Origin: Cohnella herbarum
GTDB lineage: Bacteria > Bacillota > Bacilli > Paenibacillales > Paenibacillaceae
Length of the DNA: 64,000 bases
NCBI RefSeq assembly: GCF_012849095.1
Contig: NZ_CP051680.1
Coordinates: forward strand, 5,301,501-5,365,500
Direction: 5' to 3'
Part shown: piece by piece, positions 27,648-36,954 of the stretch
Numbering within the stretch: the stretch's first letter is position 1
How the letters are laid out: the number at the start of each line of letters is the position of its first letter
Program-made: the position numbers and the translations under genes
The notes under the pieces: model-generated
What the model saw: only the letters and a program-made list of their open reading frames with translations
Database searches by the model: none
Told to the model about the DNA's origin: nothing

Positions 27648-30353
27648 ATGACATCATTCAACATACATTCATTAAGCTGCGAATATCTAGAGACCTTGCT
27701 CGGAACCGACGTGAAGGTTCCCCGGTTCGGCTGGAAGCTGTCGTCGGATAGGAGAGGGACGAACCAGCAAGCCTACCGGATTCAAGTGTCCGAATCGGCT
27801 GCGAATTTCGATGCTCCCTTATGGGACTCCGGCATCATCGAATCCGACAAGTCCGTTCTGGTGGATTACGGCGGTCCGGAAGTCCGGTCTCGAACTCGGT
27901 ACTATTACCGCGTAAGGGCTTGGGATAATTACGGCCGGGAGTCGGATTGGAGTACTCCCTCCTGGTGGGAGACGGGGCTCCTCTCTCACGAGGAATGGAA
28001 AGCGGAATGGATCACTCCCGATTCGGAAGCGCTGGATAAGGATGCCAAGGAAGTATTCCTATTGCGCACGCGGTTTCACGCCAAGCCGGGCATCCGGAAC
28101 GCGCGGATCTATTCGACAGCGGCAGGCGTATACGAACTTTATCTTAACGGCGCACGCGTAGGCGATGACCTGCTCGCGCCGGGCTGGACAAGCTATCGTC
28201 AACGTCATCAATATCAAACCTACGACGTCACCGCCGCCCTTCAAGACGGCGAGAACGGAATCGGAATCCTGCTCGGCGACGGTTGGTATAAAGGCGAGTT
28301 GACCTGGTTGAGCAAACGGAATATTTACGGAGACAGAAGGGCTGCGTTGTTGCAGCTTTGCATCCAATACGAGGACGGCACTGAAGAGCGGGTCGCTACC
28401 GATTCCTCTTGGAAAGCATCGACGGGCGCTATTCGGATGTCCGAGCTCTACGCCGGGGAGGTCTATGATGCCCGCTTGCATCAAGAAGGATGGAGCGAAG
28501 CAGGCTATTCGGACGGAGAGTGGTTCGGAACCGTATCGGTTCCGCTTCCCTTCGACCAACTGGTAGCGCAAGAGAATTTTCCTACCCGCGTTACCGAGAC
28601 CTTAACGCCGCAGCGAATCGTTCGAACGCCGAGCGGGGAAACGGTTCTGGACATGGGCCAGAACCTTGTCGGACGGGTTCGAATGACGCTGGACGTGCCG
28701 GCCGGCACGCATATTCGGCTGCAACACGCAGAGGTGCTGGATAAGGACGGCAACTTCTATACCGCCAACCTGAGGAAAGCCAAGCAGATCGTCGAGTACA
28801 TCTCGGGCGAAGCCGGACGAGTGTCGTATGCTCCGCATTTTACGTTCCAAGGCTTCCGATACTTGCTAGTAGAAGGACTTCAGGAGATGACGGATGATCG
28901 CCTTCTGAGCGGATTCGTCGCGGAAGTGATTCATTCGGATATGTTGCCGACCGGCAGCTTCGAGTGTTCGGATCCGATGGTCAACCGGTTGCAGAGCAAT
29001 ATCGTATGGGGTCAAAGAGGCAACTTCCTGGACGTGCCGACGGATTGTCCTCAGCGCGATGAGCGGTTGGGCTGGACCGGGGACGCGCAAGTGTTCATTC
29101 GGACGGCGGCTTTTAACTATCACGTCGGTCCGTTCTTCACCAAGTGGTTGCGCGATCTGGAGGCGGACCAGCGCCCTAGCGGCAGCGTGCCTTACGTCAT
29201 CCCGAATGCGCTCGAGGATTATACTTCGACGATGTGGGGAGATGAAACCTATACTTCGTCGGCATGGGGGGACGCCGCCACCGTTTGCCCTTGGACGGTA
29301 TATCAGGTGTACGGCGACCGTCGCCTGCTGGAACAGCAATACGGAAGCATGAAAGCTTGGGTGGAATTCATCCGGGCTCAGGGCAAAGAGGAGCATCTAT
29401 GGAACACGGGTTTTCATTTCGGCGATTGGCTTGCTCTGGACGCCCATGAAGGCAGTTATTTCGGAGCGACCCCGGTCGAATTGGTAGCTACGGCGTATTA
29501 CGCGTTATCGACGCGGATTCTACGGGATGCCGCTTCGGTACTGGGCTTCGAGGACGATTATCGGGTATACGGCGAATTGCTGAATGGAATTAAGGACAAA
29601 TTCCGCCAATCGTTCCTGACCTCCGAGGGCAGGATGGCCGCTTCGACTCAAACCGCGAATATTCTGCCTTTGGTGTTCGGTCTGGTCGACGGCATCGAGC
29701 GGGAGCGAATCGCTTCCGATCTGAACGAATTGGTCACGCGCAACGGCTACCACCTGGATACCGGATTCGTAGGAACTCCGTATCTATGCCTCGCGTTATC
29801 GGAGAAAGGTTACCACGGAACCGCGGTCAAGCTTTTGCTTCAGGATCAGTATCCGTCTTGGCTTTACTCGATCACGAAGGATGCCACCACGATCTGGGAA
29901 CATTGGGACGGTATTAAGCCGGACGGTTCGTTCTGGAGCGACGACATGAACTCTTACAACCATTACGCTTACGGGGCAATCGGCGATTGGATGTACCGCT
30001 ACGTGGCGGGGCTGGACATGGACGAAAGCGTGCCTGCCTATAAACGCGTGCGAATACGTCCCGGAATCTCGTCCGGGGATTTGACTTATGCGCGTGCGAG
30101 CTTTGAGTCCTCATACGGGCGAATGACGTCCGATTGGCGCGTGGTTGACGCAATCGTTCACGTCGATTCCACGATTCCCGCGAACGTTAGCGCGGAAGTG
30201 TTCTTAGACGGAGCGCGTATCGATTCCGTTACGGAGAGCGGCAATCCGTTGCAAGCCGCCGATGGAATACAATCGTATGTCGAAACAAGCGAAGGAGTCC
30301 TCGTCTCGGTCGGATCCGGAACTTATCGTTTTAGCTTTAAGAGAGGGCGGTAG
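27648..30353 (+). CDS. GH78 alpha-L-rhamnosidase
   Basis: A 901-residue GH78 enzyme with the full domain order: N-terminal beta domain (about 15-110), second beta domain with the LYLNGARVGDDLLAPGWT loop, DMGQNLVGRVRM, the (alpha/alpha)6 barrel from about 450, and a C-terminal beta domain. The catalytic motif DCPQRDERLGWTGDAQ begins at D466, and NTGFHFGDWLALD follows in the barrel. It cleaves terminal alpha-L-rhamnose from glycosides or pectin fragments. No signal peptide, so it acts inside on imported material. ATG behind AGGGAGGGGG. Confidence 0.95.
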   Translation: MTSFNIHSLSCEYLETLLGTDVKVPRFGWKLSSDRRGTNQQAYRIQVSESAANFDAPLWDSGIIESDKSVLVDYGGPEVRSRTRYYYRVRAWDNYGRESDWSTPSWWETGLLSHEEWKAEWITPDSEALDKDAKEVFLLRTRFHAKPGIRNARIYSTAAGVYELYLNGARVGDDLLAPGWTSYRQRHQYQTYDVTAALQDGENGIGILLGDGWYKGELTWLSKRNIYGDRRAALLQLCIQYEDGTEERVATDSSWKASTGAIRMSELYAGEVYDARLHQEGWSEAGYSDGEWFGTVSVPLPFDQLVAQENFPTRVTETLTPQRIVRTPSGETVLDMGQNLVGRVRMTLDVPAGTHIRLQHAEVLDKDGNFYTANLRKAKQIVEYISGEAGRVSYAPHFTFQGFRYLLVEGLQEMTDDRLLSGFVAEVIHSDMLPTGSFECSDPMVNRLQSNIVWGQRGNFLDVPTDCPQRDERLGWTGDAQVFIRTAAFNYHVGPFFTKWLRDLEADQRPSGSVPYVIPNALEDYTSTMWGDETYTSSAWGDAATVCPWTVYQVYGDRRLLEQQYGSMKAWVEFIRAQGKEEHLWNTGFHFGDWLALDAHEGSYFGATPVELVATAYYALSTRILRDAASVLGFEDDYRVYGELLNGIKDKFRQSFLTSEGRMAASTQTANILPLVFGLVDGIERERIASDLNELVTRNGYHLDTGFVGTPYLCLALSEKGYHGTAVKLLLQDQYPSWLYSITKDATTIWEHWDGIKPDGSFWSDDMNSYNHYAYGAIGDWMYRYVAGLDMDESVPAYKRVRIRPGISSGDLTYARASFESSYGRMTSDWRVVDAIVHVDSTIPANVSAEVFLDGARIDSVTESGNPLQAADGIQSYVETSEGVLVSVGSGTYRFSFKRGR

Positions 30354-30358
30354 AAGAG

Positions 30359-31936
30359 ATGGGAGATCAAGCCAAAATCCAATCCGCGCAAACGACGATC
30401 GTTCGTAACGACGCTTTTATCCAAACGGCGGACGATCTTAAACCGTCTTTGTTTTACAAAGGAATACGGCCCACGCAAATCGTTCGCGTACAATCGGATA
30501 GGACGGCGATGCACGATTGGCGCGCTGTACCTGAAGCGGAAATCGGGACGCTCGAGAATCGGGCCTTCGGCAAAGGGGAATCCGTCATCCTGGATTTCGG
30601 AGACCATCGGGTCGGATATGTTTCTTTCGATATCAAACCCGTGGGCAGTCCTCCGGATGCTCCGCTTAAGTTGAAGTTAACCTTCGGCGAGATGCCCGTC
30701 GAGATGGCGGAGCCTTTTTCCAGCTATGAGGGGTGGATCAGCAGTTCCTGGCTCCAAGAAGAGACTCTTATCGTGGATGTATTGCCTAGACAAGTGAAAT
30801 TACCAAGACGTTATAGCTTCCGATATTTGAAACTGGAAGTGCTTGATACTTCCCGTAAGTATCAAGTCAGCTTTCGCAATATCACTTGCACGACCGTCAC
30901 ATCGGCCGACCTATCGAATACGCTCCCGTTCAACCATGCGGATCCGTTGCTGCAAGAAATCGATCGCGTCAGCGTCAAGACATTAGAGGACTGCATGCAG
31001 GACGTGTTCGAGGACGGACCCAAACGCGACCGCAGGCTTTGGCTGGGCGATCTTCGCCTTCAGGCATTGGTCAATTACCGAACGTTTCGAAATAACGATC
31101 TAGTGAAAAGATGCTTGTACCTGTTCGCCAGCGTACCCGACGAAAGCGGGCGGGTGTCCGCGAACCTCTTCATCGAACCTCATCTGATCGCCGACGACAC
31201 CTATTTATTCGACTACTCGTTGTTTTTTACGGTGACGCTTTACGATTACTACTTGGAAACCAACGACGAAGCTACTTTGAATGAGTTATGGCCGACGGCG
31301 AGACGGCAAGTCGAGCTAGCCTTGGAGCGGTTGGATGAACGCGGAATCGTGAAGGACGACGATACCTGGTGGAGTTTCATAGACTGGCATGAGCAGTTAA
31401 ACAAGCAAGCCCCTTCTCAAGCCGTGCTCATTTACGCGTTGAAACGCGCCATCCCTCTCGCCAAGGCTGTCGGATGTAAACAAAGCGCGAATTTTGAACA
31501 GCGGCTTACCGTCATCGAAAACGCGACTAAAGAGAGCCTATGGGATGCGGAGCAAGGCTTGTTCGTGAGCGGAGATCAACGGCAGGTGTCTTGGGCAACG
31601 CAGATTTGGATGGCTCTAGCCGAAGTGTTACCGAAAGACGAGAACAAGGCTCTGATGCTTCGCCTGCTGTCCGCTAACCCGGAAGTCGGGCCGACCACGC
31701 CTTACATGTACCATCATTTCGTTGAGGCCTTAATCGTAGTCGGGTGCAGGGAAGAAGCGGTTGATCGTTTGAAACAATATTGGGGCGGGATGTTAACCGA
31801 TGGCGCCGATACGTTCTGGGAGCTATACGATCCGCAAAATAAAAATTTCTCTCCCTACGGCAGTCATCTGATCAACAGTTACTGCCATGCATGGAGTTGT
31901 ACGCCGACTTACTTGATTCGTCAGTATGAGCTGTAA
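30359..31936 (+). CDS. GH78-related (alpha/alpha)6-barrel hydrolase
   Basis: A 525-residue protein, 5 bp downstream of the GH78 gene. It keeps a beta domain with ILDFGDHRVGYVSF, then a barrel with DVFEDGPKRDRRLWLGDLR, which corresponds to the GH78 DxPQRDERLGWTGD motif with P-Q-R changed to P-K-R and GWTGD to LWLGD. The length is little more than half that of a normal GH78 protein. It may remove rhamnose from an unusual aglycone or be a related hydrolase; the altered motif makes activity uncertain. Last gene of the operon before a bidirectional terminator. Confidence 0.7.
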   Translation: MGDQAKIQSAQTTIVRNDAFIQTADDLKPSLFYKGIRPTQIVRVQSDRTAMHDWRAVPEAEIGTLENRAFGKGESVILDFGDHRVGYVSFDIKPVGSPPDAPLKLKLTFGEMPVEMAEPFSSYEGWISSSWLQEETLIVDVLPRQVKLPRRYSFRYLKLEVLDTSRKYQVSFRNITCTTVTSADLSNTLPFNHADPLLQEIDRVSVKTLEDCMQDVFEDGPKRDRRLWLGDLRLQALVNYRTFRNNDLVKRCLYLFASVPDESGRVSANLFIEPHLIADDTYLFDYSLFFTVTLYDYYLETNDEATLNELWPTARRQVELALERLDERGIVKDDDTWWSFIDWHEQLNKQAPSQAVLIYALKRAIPLAKAVGCKQSANFEQRLTVIENATKESLWDAEQGLFVSGDQRQVSWATQIWMALAEVLPKDENKALMLRLLSANPEVGPTTPYMYHHFVEALIVVGCREEAVDRLKQYWGGMLTDGADTFWELYDPQNKNFSPYGSHLINSYCHAWSCTPTYLIRQYEL

Positions 31937-31949
31937 AGAAACGCATGCC

Positions 31950-31998
31950 AAATGCGCCGAGTTCCAACCGCAATAAGGGGTCGGGGCTCGGCGCATTT
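31950..31998. terminator. bidirectional terminator between the sugar operon and potD
   Basis: AAATGCGCCGAG (31950-31961) pairs perfectly with CTCGGCGCATTT (31987-31998); TTTTG follows on the plus strand. Confidence 0.9.
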
Positions 31999-32011
31999 TG
32001 TCGTTTATGAA

Positions 32012-33085
32012 CTATTTTCGATGCATCTTAAACTCCAGGAACAGCTCGTTATAATGGGAAAGCATTTTTTTGCCGAGATTCTTGTACACTTCCAGCTTGC
32101 TCGTCATCTCGGGATTCGGATAGAAGCGCTCATCCTGCGAGATCTCTTCGGGCAGCAGCTCCAGCGCCTTCGCGTTAGGCGTCGAGTAACCGACATACTC
32201 GGTATTCCTCGCGGCAACCTCGGGATCCAGCATGAAGTTGATGAACTTATGCGCTCCTTCGATATTTTTGGCCGTCTTGGGAATGACCATATTATCGAAC
32301 CAGAGGTTCGAGCCCTCTTCCGGGATCACGTAGTCCAGCTTCTCGTTCTCTCCCATGATCTCGGACGCATCCCCGGACCAGACGACGCCGACCGCCGCTT
32401 CTTCGCCAGCGAGCAGCATCTTGATCTCGTCCCCGACGATCGCTTTAATATTCGGGGTCAACGTGCCCAGCTTCCGCTTCGCTTCTTGCAGATGCGCTTC
32501 TTCGGTATCGTTAAGCGAATAATTCAAACTGTTGAGCCCGAATCCCATTACCTCGCGAGCCCCGTCCACCAACAGAATTTGATTGCGGAGGTCCTCGCTC
32601 CACAGATCGTTCCAGCTGGAGAACGTCCGTCCCTCGAGCAATTCGGTATTATAGATGATCCCTACCGTTCCCCAGAAATAAGGAATGGAATATTCGTTCT
32701 CGGGATCGAAGCTCAGATTCATGAACCGGGGATCGATGTTGCCTAAGTTCGGAATCTTGCTATGGTCGATCGGAAGCAACAATCCTTCTGCTTTCATCTT
32801 GTCGATGGCGTATTCGGACGGAATGCTAATATCGAACGTGGTTCCGCCTTGCTCGATCTTCGTCATCATCGCTTCATTCGAATCGAAAGTCTGGTAGATG
32901 ACTTTAAGCCCGGTTTCCTCCTCGAACTCGGCGATCAGGTCGGGATCGATGTAATCGCCCCAATTGTATATCGTGAGCGTATTCGCTCCGGAATACCCCT
33001 GCGAAGAGTTCAGGTAGGAAGTGAAATACATAAGCCCGATCGCGATAATGAACACGGCGCCGAACAGTCGGACGAGCTGCTTCAT
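32012..33085 (-). CDS. potD: spermidine/putrescine-binding protein PotD
   Basis: A 357-residue polyamine-binding protein. After the membrane segment comes LTIYNWGDYIDPDLIAEFEEETG, the PotD N-terminal hallmark; further blocks are PYFWGTVGIIYN and AVGVVWSGDAS. The start at 33085 overlaps the potC stop by ATGA. Unusually the N-terminus (MKQLVRLFGAVFIIAIGLMY) has no lipobox cysteine, so it is either anchored by an uncleaved signal segment or released. Last gene of potABCD. Confidence 0.93.
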   Translation of the reverse strand: MKQLVRLFGAVFIIAIGLMYFTSYLNSSQGYSGANTLTIYNWGDYIDPDLIAEFEEETGLKVIYQTFDSNEAMMTKIEQGGTTFDISIPSEYAIDKMKAEGLLLPIDHSKIPNLGNIDPRFMNLSFDPENEYSIPYFWGTVGIIYNTELLEGRTFSSWNDLWSEDLRNQILLVDGAREVMGFGLNSLNYSLNDTEEAHLQEAKRKLGTLTPNIKAIVGDEIKMLLAGEEAAVGVVWSGDASEIMGENEKLDYVIPEEGSNLWFDNMVIPKTAKNIEGAHKFINFMLDPEVAARNTEYVGYSTPNAKALELLPEEISQDERFYPNPEMTSKLEVYKNLGKKMLSHYNELFLEFKMHRK

Positions 33086-33888
33086 GGCTGCACGACCCCC
33101 CAATCCGGCTTCTTGCTCCCCCGTCGGGTCAAGAAGTAATAACCGACGACAAGGGTGATCGTGAACAAGAAGATCAGCGTCGATAACGCGTTAATGGAAG
33201 GCGAGATGCCTTGGCGCGCCCGCGAGTAGATTTCGACGGACAAGGTCGTATACCCGTTTCCCGTGACGAAGAACGTAACGGCGAAGTCGTCGAGCGAATA
33301 CGTGAGCGCCATGAAGAATCCCGCGAAAATGCCCGGGCGAAGGAACGGCAACACGACTTTCGTGAGCACTCCCCATCCGCTTGCTCCCAGATCCTTGGCC
33401 GCATCGATCAAAGTCGGGCTCATCTCCTGAAGCTTAGGCAGCACCATGAGGACGACGATAGGTACGCTGAACGCGATGTGCGACAGAAGCACCGAGGTGA
33501 ACCCGAGCTTAATGCCGATCATCGTGAAGAAAATAAGAAACGACGCCCCGATAATGACGTCGGGACTTACGATAAGCACGTTGTTCATCGCCAGCAACGA
33601 ATTTCTCGGCCGGTTTCTTCGTACGCGTTGAATAGCCAGCGCGCCAACGACGCCAAGGATCGTCGAGATCGCCGACGACAGCAGCGCGATGACGACCGTA
33701 TTCAGAACGATGATAAGCAGTCGAGTGTCATGGAATACTTCCTTGTACCATTCGAGCGTAAATCCGTCGAAGCCGTGCATCGTTCCCGCGCTATTGAACG
33801 AGTAGTACATCAAGTACAGGATCGGCGCGTACAGGATGATAAACACGATTACGAGATATAGCTGGGCGAGCTTGCCGTTTGTTCTCAT
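33082..33888 (-). CDS. potC: polyamine ABC transporter permease PotC
   Basis: A 268-residue permease with six membrane segments and the EAA loop DAAKDLGASGWGVLTKVVLPF. With PotB it forms the channel for spermidine/putrescine. Both ends overlap their neighbours by the ATGA arrangement, so potB, potC and potD are translationally coupled. Confidence 0.93.
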   Translation of the reverse strand: MRTNGKLAQLYLVIVFIILYAPILYLMYYSFNSAGTMHGFDGFTLEWYKEVFHDTRLLIIVLNTVVIALLSSAISTILGVVGALAIQRVRRNRPRNSLLAMNNVLIVSPDVIIGASFLIFFTMIGIKLGFTSVLLSHIAFSVPIVVLMVLPKLQEMSPTLIDAAKDLGASGWGVLTKVVLPFLRPGIFAGFFMALTYSLDDFAVTFFVTGNGYTTLSVEIYSRARQGISPSINALSTLIFLFTITLVVGYYFLTRRGSKKPDWGVVQP

Positions 33889-34691
33889 CGGATCGTATTC
33901 CTCGCTCCCCGGTTACCGGTCATCATCATGATGACGGCCATTACGATAATCAATAGTACGGCGATCGCCGAACCCATTCCCCAATCCTGCGTAACGAGAA
34001 AATGCTGCTCGATCGCCGTGCCCAACGTGACGACGCGGTTGCCCGCGATCAGCCTCGTAATCATAAACAACGACAACGCCGGAATGAACACCGCTTGGCA
34101 ACCCGCTTTCACTCCTCCGAGCGTGAGAGGGAACACGACCCTGCGGAACGTTTTCCACGGGGAAGCTCCTAGATCCCTTGCCGCGTAGATCAGCGAAGGA
34201 TTCAATTCCTCAAGCGCGTTATAGATCGGCAAAATCATGAACGGGATAAAAATGTACACGGACACGAACACGAAGCTGAAATCGGTGAACAAAATTTGCT
34301 GCGTTCCGATGCCTGCCCATTCGAATATGGCGTTAACGAACCCATAGGTGCCGAATAACCCGATGAAGGCATACGTCTTCAGCAGCAGGTTAATCCAACT
34401 CGGCACGATAATGAGCAGCAGCCACAGCTGCTTGTGCTTCGTTCGGGTCAACCAATACGCCGTCGGGTAGGCGACCAGCAACGAGAAGAGCGTGATCAGG
34501 AACGCATACCAGAAGGAGTTGAACGTCATTCTTAAGTAAACGGGAGTCAGGAACTTCTGAAAGTTGTCGAAAGTGAAGTTCCCTTCCACGTCGAAGAAGG
34601 AGTTGTAGACGATCAGCACGATCGGAGTCGCCACGAAGAGCAGCATCCACGCCACGTAAGGAATTAGGTATAGGTTACGCGTCTTAGACAT
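33885..34691 (-). CDS. potB: polyamine ABC transporter permease PotB
   Basis: A 268-residue permease starting [19 protein letters not shown], six membrane segments, EAA loop [21 protein letters not shown]. The start at 34691 overlaps the potA 3' end by 8 nt; a longer frame from 34745 lies wholly inside potA and has no homology. Partner of PotC. Confidence 0.93.
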   Translation of the reverse strand: MSKTRNLYLIPYVAWMLLFVATPIVLIVYNSFFDVEGNFTFDNFQKFLTPVYLRMTFNSFWYAFLITLFSLLVAYPTAYWLTRTKHKQLWLLLIIVPSWINLLLKTYAFIGLFGTYGFVNAIFEWAGIGTQQILFTDFSFVFVSVYIFIPFMILPIYNALEELNPSLIYAARDLGASPWKTFRRVVFPLTLGGVKAGCQAVFIPALSLFMITRLIAGNRVVTLGTAIEQHFLVTQDWGMGSAIAVLLIIVMAVIMMMTGNRGARNTIR

Positions 34692-35835
34692 CGCGCGATT
34701 CCACCGCCCCGCCCGGCAACGGAGCTTGCCCGTGCTCATGCTCATGGTCGCCGTAGGCTTCCAGCCGCTTGTCGAATTCCGCTTCCGTCTCGCCGAACCG
34801 CATGACGTGAATCGCCTCCGGATCGAATCGAAGACCGACGCTATCGCCTACAATGGCTTTCTTCGTCGAGTGGACAAGCCATTCGTTGCCCGATTCATCG
34901 TAACCGCTAATCTCGTAATGTACGCCGCGGAACAATTGGCTATCTACCTTGATCAGCATGTTCCCCTGTTCCGGGGTCGTGATTTCCAAATCCTCGGGCC
35001 GGATCATGATTTCCACCGGCTCGTTAGGAGAGAAGCCTTGGTCGACGCACTCGAACGATTTACCGGCGAATTCGGCCAGGAAATCGCGAATCATCCGGCC
35101 GGGCACGATATTCGACTCCCCGATGAAGTCGGCGACGAACCGGTTGATCGGCTCGTCATAAATATCGGTAGGCGTTCCGCTTTGCTGGATCTCCCCTTTG
35201 TTCAGGACGAAGATTTCGTCGGACATGGCGAGCGCCTCTTCCTGATCGTGGGTAACGAAAATAAACGTGATGCCCAGCCTGCGCTGGAGTTCCCGCAGCT
35301 CGTACTGCATCTCTGTTCGGAGCTTCAAGTCGAGCGCCGATAACGGCTCGTCCAACAGCAGAATCTCCGGCTCGTTCACGATCGCCCGCGCGATCGCCAC
35401 CCGCTGCCGTTGACCTCCGGACATCTCGGAAATCTCGCGATCCTCGTACCCGACCAGATTGACGAACCGGAGAGCTTCGTTCACCTTCTCGGTAATGGCG
35501 GCGTTTTTCATCTTCTTGATTCTCAGGCCGAACGCGACGTTCTCGAACACGTTCAAGTGCGGAAACAGCGCATAGTCTTGGAAAACGGTGTTCACTTGGC
35601 GCTTGTCCGCCGGTACGGAGTTAATCAGTTTTCCATTAAAATAAATACTGCCCTCCGAAGGCTCCATGAACCCGGCAATCAGCCTCAATATCGTAGTTTT
35701 CCCGCACCCCGACGGACCCAGCAGCGTATAGAATTTCCCTCGTTCGATCTCGAAGCTTACCTTATCCAGGACAACCGTATCCCGGTCATACGTCTTCGTT
35801 ACGTTCTCGAACCGAATAATCGTCGTATCCGTCAT
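34684..35835 (-). CDS. potA: polyamine ABC transporter ATP-binding protein PotA
   Basis: A 383-residue ATPase from the ATG at 35835. Walker [11 protein letters not shown]-loop [10 protein letters not shown], signature [13 protein letters not shown], Walker [13 protein letters not shown] and H-loop THDQEE are intact; a C-terminal TOBE domain follows ([10 protein letters not shown] ... [11 protein letters not shown]). It powers import of polyamines. The reading frame is open a further 21 codons but [12 protein letters not shown] is the family start; the ribosome site (AAGGAA, 12 nt) is weak. The last residues are histidine-rich (DHEHEHGQ). Confidence 0.94.
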   Translation of the reverse strand: MTDTTIIRFENVTKTYDRDTVVLDKVSFEIERGKFYTLLGPSGCGKTTILRLIAGFMEPSEGSIYFNGKLINSVPADKRQVNTVFQDYALFPHLNVFENVAFGLRIKKMKNAAITEKVNEALRFVNLVGYEDREISEMSGGQRQRVAIARAIVNEPEILLLDEPLSALDLKLRTEMQYELRELQRRLGITFIFVTHDQEEALAMSDEIFVLNKGEIQQSGTPTDIYDEPINRFVADFIGESNIVPGRMIRDFLAEFAGKSFECVDQGFSPNEPVEIMIRPEDLEITTPEQGNMLIKVDSQLFRGVHYEISGYDESGNEWLVHSTKKAIVGDSVGLRFDPEAIHVMRFGETEAEFDKRLEAYGDHEHEHGQAPLPGGAVESRDV

Positions 35836-35889
35836 GTCGGCGTAGTTCCTTTTCCGGGGTTTACACACCCTCTTGTTCTTATTGACTAC

Positions 35890-35918
35890 ATTATACAAAA
35901 TTAGACCTTGTCAACCAA
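35890..35918 (-). promoter_or_regulatory. sigma-A promoter of potABCD
   Basis: On the minus strand TTGGTT (35913-35918) and TATAAT (35890-35895) are 17 bp apart, 55 bp before the potA ATG. An overlapping TTGACA is only 13 bp from the -10. Confidence 0.7.
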
Positions 35919-36011
35919 TGAGGAAAATTGTCCAAACATACGTGGTCCGCGGTGCACCAAAAACCGTAATCGCCGCATTAACACGCTTTCCGGTACTATA
36001 GCTACTCTCGG

Positions 36012-36430
36012 CGCTCCACCAACGCTTTAGTCCTGGGATTAGACCGCTCTCAACGACTTATAGCACACTTTTCCTCGGTTTCCGACCAATTAGACTGCCC
36101 TCAGCGGCTTGCAGCACACTTTTCCTCGGTTTCCGACCATTTAGACCGCTCACAGCGGATTACAGCACTTTCGCTCAGAAAGCCGGTTTTCGGGCCGATT
36201 CCGGCTCACTATAGCTCACTCCAGTGCTCCACCCAACTCTATAGTACCGGATTTCAGCACTATAGCCACCTCCAGCGCTCCGCCCAACTCTATAGTGCCA
36301 GATTTCAGCACTATAGCCGCCCCCAGCGCTCCGCCCAACTCTATAATGCCAGATTTCAGCACTATAGCCACTCTCCGCGCTCCACCCAACTCTATAGTGC
36401 CAGATTTCAGCACTATAGCCACCTCCAGCG
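36012..36430. repeat. 51-bp tandem arrays C and B
   Basis: Two linked arrays. In the first, GCAC-anchored units start at 36063, 36114 and 36165 (51 bp apart), with a diverged unit before them. In the second, units start at 36219, 36270, 36321 and 36372 (51 bp each), with a partial unit from 36423; each holds a 9-bp inverted repeat, CTATAGTGC and GCACTATAG, around 9 nt. Shared CTC-AGYGCTC-like parts suggest common ancestry. The arrays lie between the potA promoter and the 3' end of the bmrD-like gene. Confidence 0.93.
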
Positions 36431-36484
36431 CTCACGTCCGATACTTTTATGAAAACAGAACAGATATATTGACCGGAGTAGTTA

Positions 36485-36800
36485 CGCTCTCAGTGCTCAT
36501 TGGGTTCGTCAACCACATTGCGGCGGTTATTAGGTACTCTCAGTGCCCTATTTGGATCGTCACCCACACTGTGGCAGAGATAAGGTACTTACAGTGCTCT
36601 ATTGGATGTCTCTATGGCGTGCTGCCTAGTCACCGGTTAAGATAAGGTACTCTACTCTCAGTGCTCTATTTGGTTCGTCAACCGCATTGCGGAGGATTTA
36701 AGATACTCTCAGTACTTATTAACTCAAGAACGACCAAGTTCAGCCCAACGAAAACGGGGAATAATATCCAACACTACAGTGCCGGATTCCAGCACTATCT
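36485..36800. repeat. 50-51 bp array D and stray hairpin copy
   Basis: CAGTGCTC-type anchors at 36491, 36541, 36592, 36659 and 36710 give steps of 50, 51, 67 and 51 bp. Units hold short palindromes: CCGCATTGCGG in one and CCACACTGTGG in another, a compensatory change. A lone relative of array B (AGTGCCGGATTCCAGCACT) is at 36778-36796. Nothing else is seen up to the bmrD-like stop at 36955. Confidence 0.82.
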
Positions 36801-36954
36801 GTGGTCGACCACCGTCATGCAACGCCACAGCCGCGCGCTGAGAGCTGCGCGCGGTGCGAAAAAGCTACTCTCGTGACTCCATCCTGCCCCCCAGCTTCCC
36901 CAAAACACAAAACAAAGAAAGAGCCCGCGCCCAAGCGCGAAGCTCTTCCCCCAA

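Noticed and set aside
36175..36435. Open frames across arrays B and C on both strands
   Set aside because: They are repeats read in frame (51 bp = 17 codons), with no ribosome sites or homology.
36012..36760. CRISPR array
   Set aside because: Units are tandem with little or no variable spacer, the period is 51 bp throughout, and no cas genes are in the window.
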